Origin: Treponema sp.
GTDB taxonomy: Bacteria > Spirochaetota > Spirochaetia > Treponematales > Treponemataceae
Assembly (NCBI GenBank): GCA_031290005.1
Contig: JAITOJ010000132.1
Coordinates: 1-8,209, forward strand
Length of the DNA stretch: 8,209 bases
Direction: 5' to 3'
The notes beneath the pieces were generated by a model that worked only from the letters and a program-made list of their open reading frames with translations, was not told the DNA's origin and did not search any database. Positions 6,033 to 8,209 of this stretch are shown piece by piece. A program made the position numbers and the translations under genes. Position 1 is the first letter of the stretch. Each line of letters begins with the position of its first letter.

Positions 6033-6440
6033 ATGGAAAAATCACTGATGACTGAATTATATTGCCGGGCTTATGACGCATCCGCAAGAGCATACGCGCC
6101 TTATTCGCGCTTTCCCGTGGGGGCGGCGCTGCTGCTTCCGGACGGCAGTATTATGACCGGAGTCAACGTAGAAAACCGTTCCTATGGCCTGACCAACTGC
6201 GCCGAGCGGACTGCGGTTTTTGCCGCCGTTGCCGCGGGATACCGCACGTTTCAGGCAATCGCCATCGCTACTCCGGCTGCTGCCGCGCCTACCGGCCCCT
6301 GTGGAGGGTGCCGTCAGGTTTTGAGCGAGTTCGCCCCGCCGGAAACCCCGGTTATTTTCGGCGCTTCCCCGGACAACCTGGTGGAAACTACTATCGGGGA
6401 GTTGTATCCTTTTGATTCACTCCACGAACTCGGACGATAA
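6033..6440 (+). CDS. cdd: cytidine deaminase (tetrameric type)
   Basis: This 135-residue protein hydrolyses cytidine and deoxycytidine to uridine and deoxyuridine in pyrimidine salvage. It contains the zinc-site motif NCAERTA (55-61), with Cys56 as ligand and Glu58 as proton shuttle, and PCGGCRQ (89-95), with ligands Cys90 and Cys93. Three cysteine ligands and the short length mark the homotetrameric class found in Bacillus, not the larger E. coli dimer. YSRFPVGAAL (24-33) and NVEN (45-48) form the substrate pocket in the family. ATG 6033 was chosen over ATG 6021 because GGGAG at 6023-6027 sits 5 bases before it and the length then fits the family. It is divergent from the propeller gene and followed by a hairpin, so it is probably monocistronic. 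The assignment is firm. Confidence 0.94.
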   Translation: MEKSLMTELYCRAYDASARAYAPYSRFPVGAALLLPDGSIMTGVNVENRSYGLTNCAERTAVFAAVAAGYRTFQAIAIATPAAAAPTGPCGGCRQVLSEFAPPETPVIFGASPDNLVETTIGELYPFDSLHELGR

Positions 6441-6471
6441 TTGCGCGCCGGTGGAGGGGAAAATCCCGGTA

Positions 6472-6497
6472 GCCGTAATACGGCCTCTTGTGTTTTT
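6472..6497 (+). terminator. possible weak intrinsic terminator after cdd
   Basis: A perfect 5-bp stem (GCCGT 6472-6476 with ACGGC 6480-6484, loop AAT) is followed by a pyrimidine-rich tail ending in five T (6493-6497). A smaller stem, GGGA/TCCC (6457-6460, 6464-6467), lies just upstream. The stem is short and the T-run is interrupted, so some read-through into coaB is likely. Confidence 0.45.
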
Positions 6498-6517
6498 GAG
6501 GCGGTTTTTGCTATGCT
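6488..6517 (+). promoter_or_regulatory. extended -10 promoter of coaB
   Basis: The -10 hexamer TATGCT (6512-6517, 4 of 6) has an extended TG at 6509-6510. The best -35 at a usable distance is TTGTGT (6488-6493, 3 of 6, 18-base spacer), so recognition would lean on the extended -10. The expected start is 6524-6526, at or within two bases of the coaB ATG. TGCTATG and a following TTTGAAGA also occur at the cimA promoter. Confidence 0.6.
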
Positions 6518-6525
6518 CTTTGAAG

Positions 6526-7227
6526 ATGAATATTTTAATCACTGTCGGCGGGACACAGGAACGAATCGACGCCGTGCGGAGCATCGCTAACACTTCCACG
6601 GGCGCGTTGGGCAGCCGGATTGCCGGTTGTTTTGCGGTATTCCCGGAAGTGGAGAAGATATTCTATGTTTCCGGCCCAAAAGCAATTTTGCCTCAAACGC
6701 CGAAAGCGCAGGTGGTTTCCATCACAGATACGGCGAATTTGGAAGCCGAGGTGAGGCGCTTGCTGGCCGGGTATGCGATTGACGTGATTGTGCATTGTAT
6801 GGCCGTGAGCGACTTCCGGGTTTCAAAAGTGACTACCGCCCGGCGGGTCGCGTCAGCCGGGTTGGAACAGGCTCCAGAGGTTGACCGGGGGGCAAAAATC
6901 AGCTCCGCTCTTGCGGGTGATAAGTTGGTGCTGGTGCTGGAAGAAACGCCCAAAATCATTGGTTTGTTTAAGGCGCTTGCTCCTGACGCGATACTTGTGG
7001 GTTTCAAGCTGATGGACGGCGTAACACAGGCTGCCTTAATCGATACAGCCTATGCCCTGCTCAGGGAAAATCACTGCGATTTTGTCCTTGCCAACGACGC
7101 CCAGGGGATTCACGGTGATGTGCATGTCGGCTATCTGATTGACGCGGGGAAAAATGTTCGCCGGTATGATACCAAAGAAGATATAGCGGCGGGAATTGCG
7201 GAACGGGTGAGGCGAGAGTTACTATGA
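6526..7227 (+). CDS. coaB: phosphopantothenate-cysteine ligase, monofunctional streptococcal type
   Basis: This 233-residue enzyme joins 4'-phosphopantothenate to cysteine after nucleotide activation, the second-last step to 4'-phosphopantetheine in CoA synthesis. The Rossmann start MNILITVGGTQERID (1-15), NTSTG (22-26), HCMAVSDF (90-97), AKISS (123-127), TPKII (141-145), GFKLMDGV (159-166) and LANDAQGI (188-195) match the stand-alone CoaB of streptococci rather than the C-terminal half of CoaBC. Family members of this type use CTP. Lys124 in AKISS matches the catalytic lysine region. The ATG at 6526 gives the exact family N-terminus, and the frame is open further upstream without homology. 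No Shine-Dalgarno precedes it, and the predicted transcription start coincides with it. The stop overlaps coaC by 4 bases (ATGA), so the two enzymes are made together. Confidence 0.92.
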   Translation: MNILITVGGTQERIDAVRSIANTSTGALGSRIAGCFAVFPEVEKIFYVSGPKAILPQTPKAQVVSITDTANLEAEVRRLLAGYAIDVIVHCMAVSDFRVSKVTTARRVASAGLEQAPEVDRGAKISSALAGDKLVLVLEETPKIIGLFKALAPDAILVGFKLMDGVTQAALIDTAYALLRENHCDFVLANDAQGIHGDVHVGYLIDAGKNVRRYDTKEDIAAGIAERVRRELL

Positions 7228-7760
7228 GTTGTATTTTGTTGGGAGTTACGGGGAGTATTGCGGCGTATAAGGCTGCGGGAATGGCTGACCGGCTGACTAA
7301 AATGGGGCACTCGGTGCAGGTGATTATGACTGCTTCGGCGCGGGAGTTTATCGCGCCGCTGACGTTTCAGACTCTCACCCATCACAAGGTCTATACTGAT
7401 TTGTTCGAGGAAATTGCCTATGAAGATGTGCGGCATATTTCTTTGGCAAAAAGCGCCGACTTGGCTCTGGTTGCTCCGGCCACGGCGAATATCATCGGTA
7501 AGCTTGCGTCGGGTATCGCGGACGATATGCTTTCCACGGTCCTGATGGCCCTGGGGAATAAGCCGGTGGTCATCTGCCCGGCCATGAATACAGCCATGTA
7601 TGAACATCCCGCCACTCAGCGCAATGTTGCGTCTCTCAAATCCTGGGGCTGTATCTTTGTGGAGCCTAAAGAATCGCTCCTTGCCTGCGGGGATATTGGC
7701 AAGGGAGCGCTGGCAGACCCGGAAGATATACTCAAGACCGTGCTTGCACTTTTGGGGTAA
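7224..7760 (+). CDS. coaC: phosphopantothenoylcysteine decarboxylase
   Basis: This 178-residue FMN enzyme of the HFCD flavoprotein family decarboxylates phosphopantothenoylcysteine to 4'-phosphopantetheine. The N-terminal GVTGSIAAYKA (7-17) binds FMN. The key residues are His71 in HISLAK (71-76), VAPATAN (83-89), ASGIADDML (95-103), the substrate clamp PAMNTAMY (119-126), and Cys155 in ACGDIGKG (154-161), the active-site flap. Bacterial CoaBC proteins usually continue GRMAEP after that flap. Here the sequence is GALADP, a variation also expected in stand-alone CoaC. The full protein ends a few residues after the decarboxylase domain, confirming it is not fused to CoaB. Start ATG 7224 overlaps the coaB stop. 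A weak purine-rich GAGG (7209-7212) lies upstream, so initiation probably relies on coupling. The assignment is firm. Confidence 0.94.
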   Translation: MSCILLGVTGSIAAYKAAGMADRLTKMGHSVQVIMTASAREFIAPLTFQTLTHHKVYTDLFEEIAYEDVRHISLAKSADLALVAPATANIIGKLASGIADDMLSTVLMALGNKPVVICPAMNTAMYEHPATQRNVASLKSWGCIFVEPKESLLACGDIGKGALADPEDILKTVLALLG

Positions 7761-7800
7761 AATTATTTGCTTTTCGGCTCCATACCATTTCCGCGGTTCC

Positions 7801-7829
7801 GGGCAGTGAGGGCGTAAAAACCCCTGCTC
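7801..7829 (+). terminator. hairpin between coaC and the convergent gene, possible terminator
   Basis: In the plus-strand RNA, GGGCAG (7801-7806) pairs with CUGCUC (7824-7829, one G-U) and GGG (7810-7812) with CCC (7821-7823). A UGA bulge and an 8-base loop complete the structure. The minus-strand copy has an A-C mismatch, so the fold favours coaC transcripts. Only a poor U-run follows (GUAUUUAUC), so termination there is uncertain. The rest of the 84-base gap shows nothing recognisable. Confidence 0.3.
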
Positions 7830-7844
7830 CTCGCCGTATTTATC

Positions 7845-8209
7845 TTATGAAGTTGCCGACGACAAATACCCGGCCAGCTTTTCCGCAAAATCGCTTTTTA
7901 TCGTGTTTTCCGCTGCCCGTATGGCCCGGACATCAGCCTCGGGCTGTGTGGCGTGTCCTTCCCGGCCATTGATGCTGTAGGGAATAAGCACCGTATTGTC
8001 AGCCGTATCCACCAGCGAAGCGTCCACCACATAGCGGCTAAACTTGTTTGGACTTTTCATCTCCACCGGAGACACCGTTATTTTCACATTCATCACATAG
8101 CGCGAGCGGTTGTTTCCGGTTCTGAAACCAGCCTTGGTAAACACCTCAGAAAAGGCGTTCCGTATGCGTCCTTCCGTATCGCCTTCAACAACCACATTGA
8201 CCGGAATCA
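7845..8209 (-). CDS. unidentified protein, C-terminal domain (5'-truncated)
   Basis: This is the last 120 full codons of a gene that enters from beyond the window's end. The frame stays open through the edge, so the GTG at 8195-8193 is internal (the sequence before it reads IPVN). I do not recognise the family. The visible part alternates strands and helices: VNVVVEGD, a helix RIRNAFSEVFTKAGF, strands YVMNVKITVSPVEM and FSRYVVDASLVD, then GREGHATQPEADVRAIRAAENTI and a long amphipathic C-terminal helix ending in AGYLSS. This strand-strand-helix pattern resembles the periplasmic domains of LPP20/FlgT-like lipoproteins, but that is only an impression. The N-terminus, which would show a signal peptide or lipobox, is outside the window. 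It is convergent with coaC and ends 84 bases from it. Confidence 0.8.
   Translation of the reverse strand, partial: IPVNVVVEGDTEGRIRNAFSEVFTKAGFRTGNNRSRYVMNVKITVSPVEMKSPNKFSRYVVDASLVDTADNTVLIPYSINGREGHATQPEADVRAIRAAENTIKSDFAEKLAGYLSSATS

Noticed and set aside
6496..6501. TTGAGG as the -35 of the coaB promoter
   Set aside because: It lies only 10 bases from the -10 hexamer, far too close; TTGTGT at 6488 fits the spacing better.
1..8209. A shared CTP theme (pyrG, cdd, CTP-type coaB) as a dedicated metabolic system
   Set aside because: The genes lie in separate transcription units with unrelated neighbours between them; coincidence is the simplest reading.

Overview
This window looks like ordinary chromosomal DNA from a diderm bacterium, most likely a spirochaete of the Treponema group, possibly one of the higher-GC treponemes. 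This is inferred, without any database search, from three things: a pyrG-linked lptC-lptA-lptB cluster, separate coaB and coaC genes with a streptococcal-type CoaB, and a long Geobacter/Leptospira-style citramalate synthase. I see no mobile element, CRISPR array, tRNA, rRNA or phage gene. Coding density is high and every CDS appears intact, except for the two cut by the window edges.

Layout. Positions 1-2350 (+) hold the end of pyrG (CTP synthase) followed by lptC, lptA and lptB. Each junction overlaps by 4 to 11 bases (ATGA or similar), so this is a tightly coupled operon feeding outer-membrane lipid export. A 70-base gap then carries a GC palindrome and a near-consensus sigma70 promoter for cimA (2421-4028, +), the pyruvate/acetyl-CoA entry to isoleucine. 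cimA meets a minus-strand pair tail to tail with a 7-base overlap. The pair is a secreted beta-propeller-like protein (gene starts at 5982) and a secreted protein with a degenerate M23/LytM domain (4888-4022). Both probably act in the envelope.

The minus pair and cdd (cytidine deaminase, 6033-6440, +) diverge from one compact region whose two -10 hexamers overlap on opposite strands. After cdd come a small terminator-like hairpin, a promoter, and the overlapping pair coaB-coaC (6526-7760, +), which make 4'-phosphopantetheine from phosphopantothenate. The window closes with the C-terminal part of an unidentified minus-strand protein.

The most unusual signal is in the promoters. Two of four predicted sigma70 promoters put the transcription start within a few bases of the start codon, for coaB and for the propeller gene, suggesting leaderless or nearly leaderless mRNAs. 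A third (cimA) has a leader of only about 12 bases. The cimA and coaB promoters also share a TGCTATG...TTTGAAGA element. I found no convincing new multi-gene system. The best candidate for undescribed biology is the propeller plus pseudo-M23 pair.
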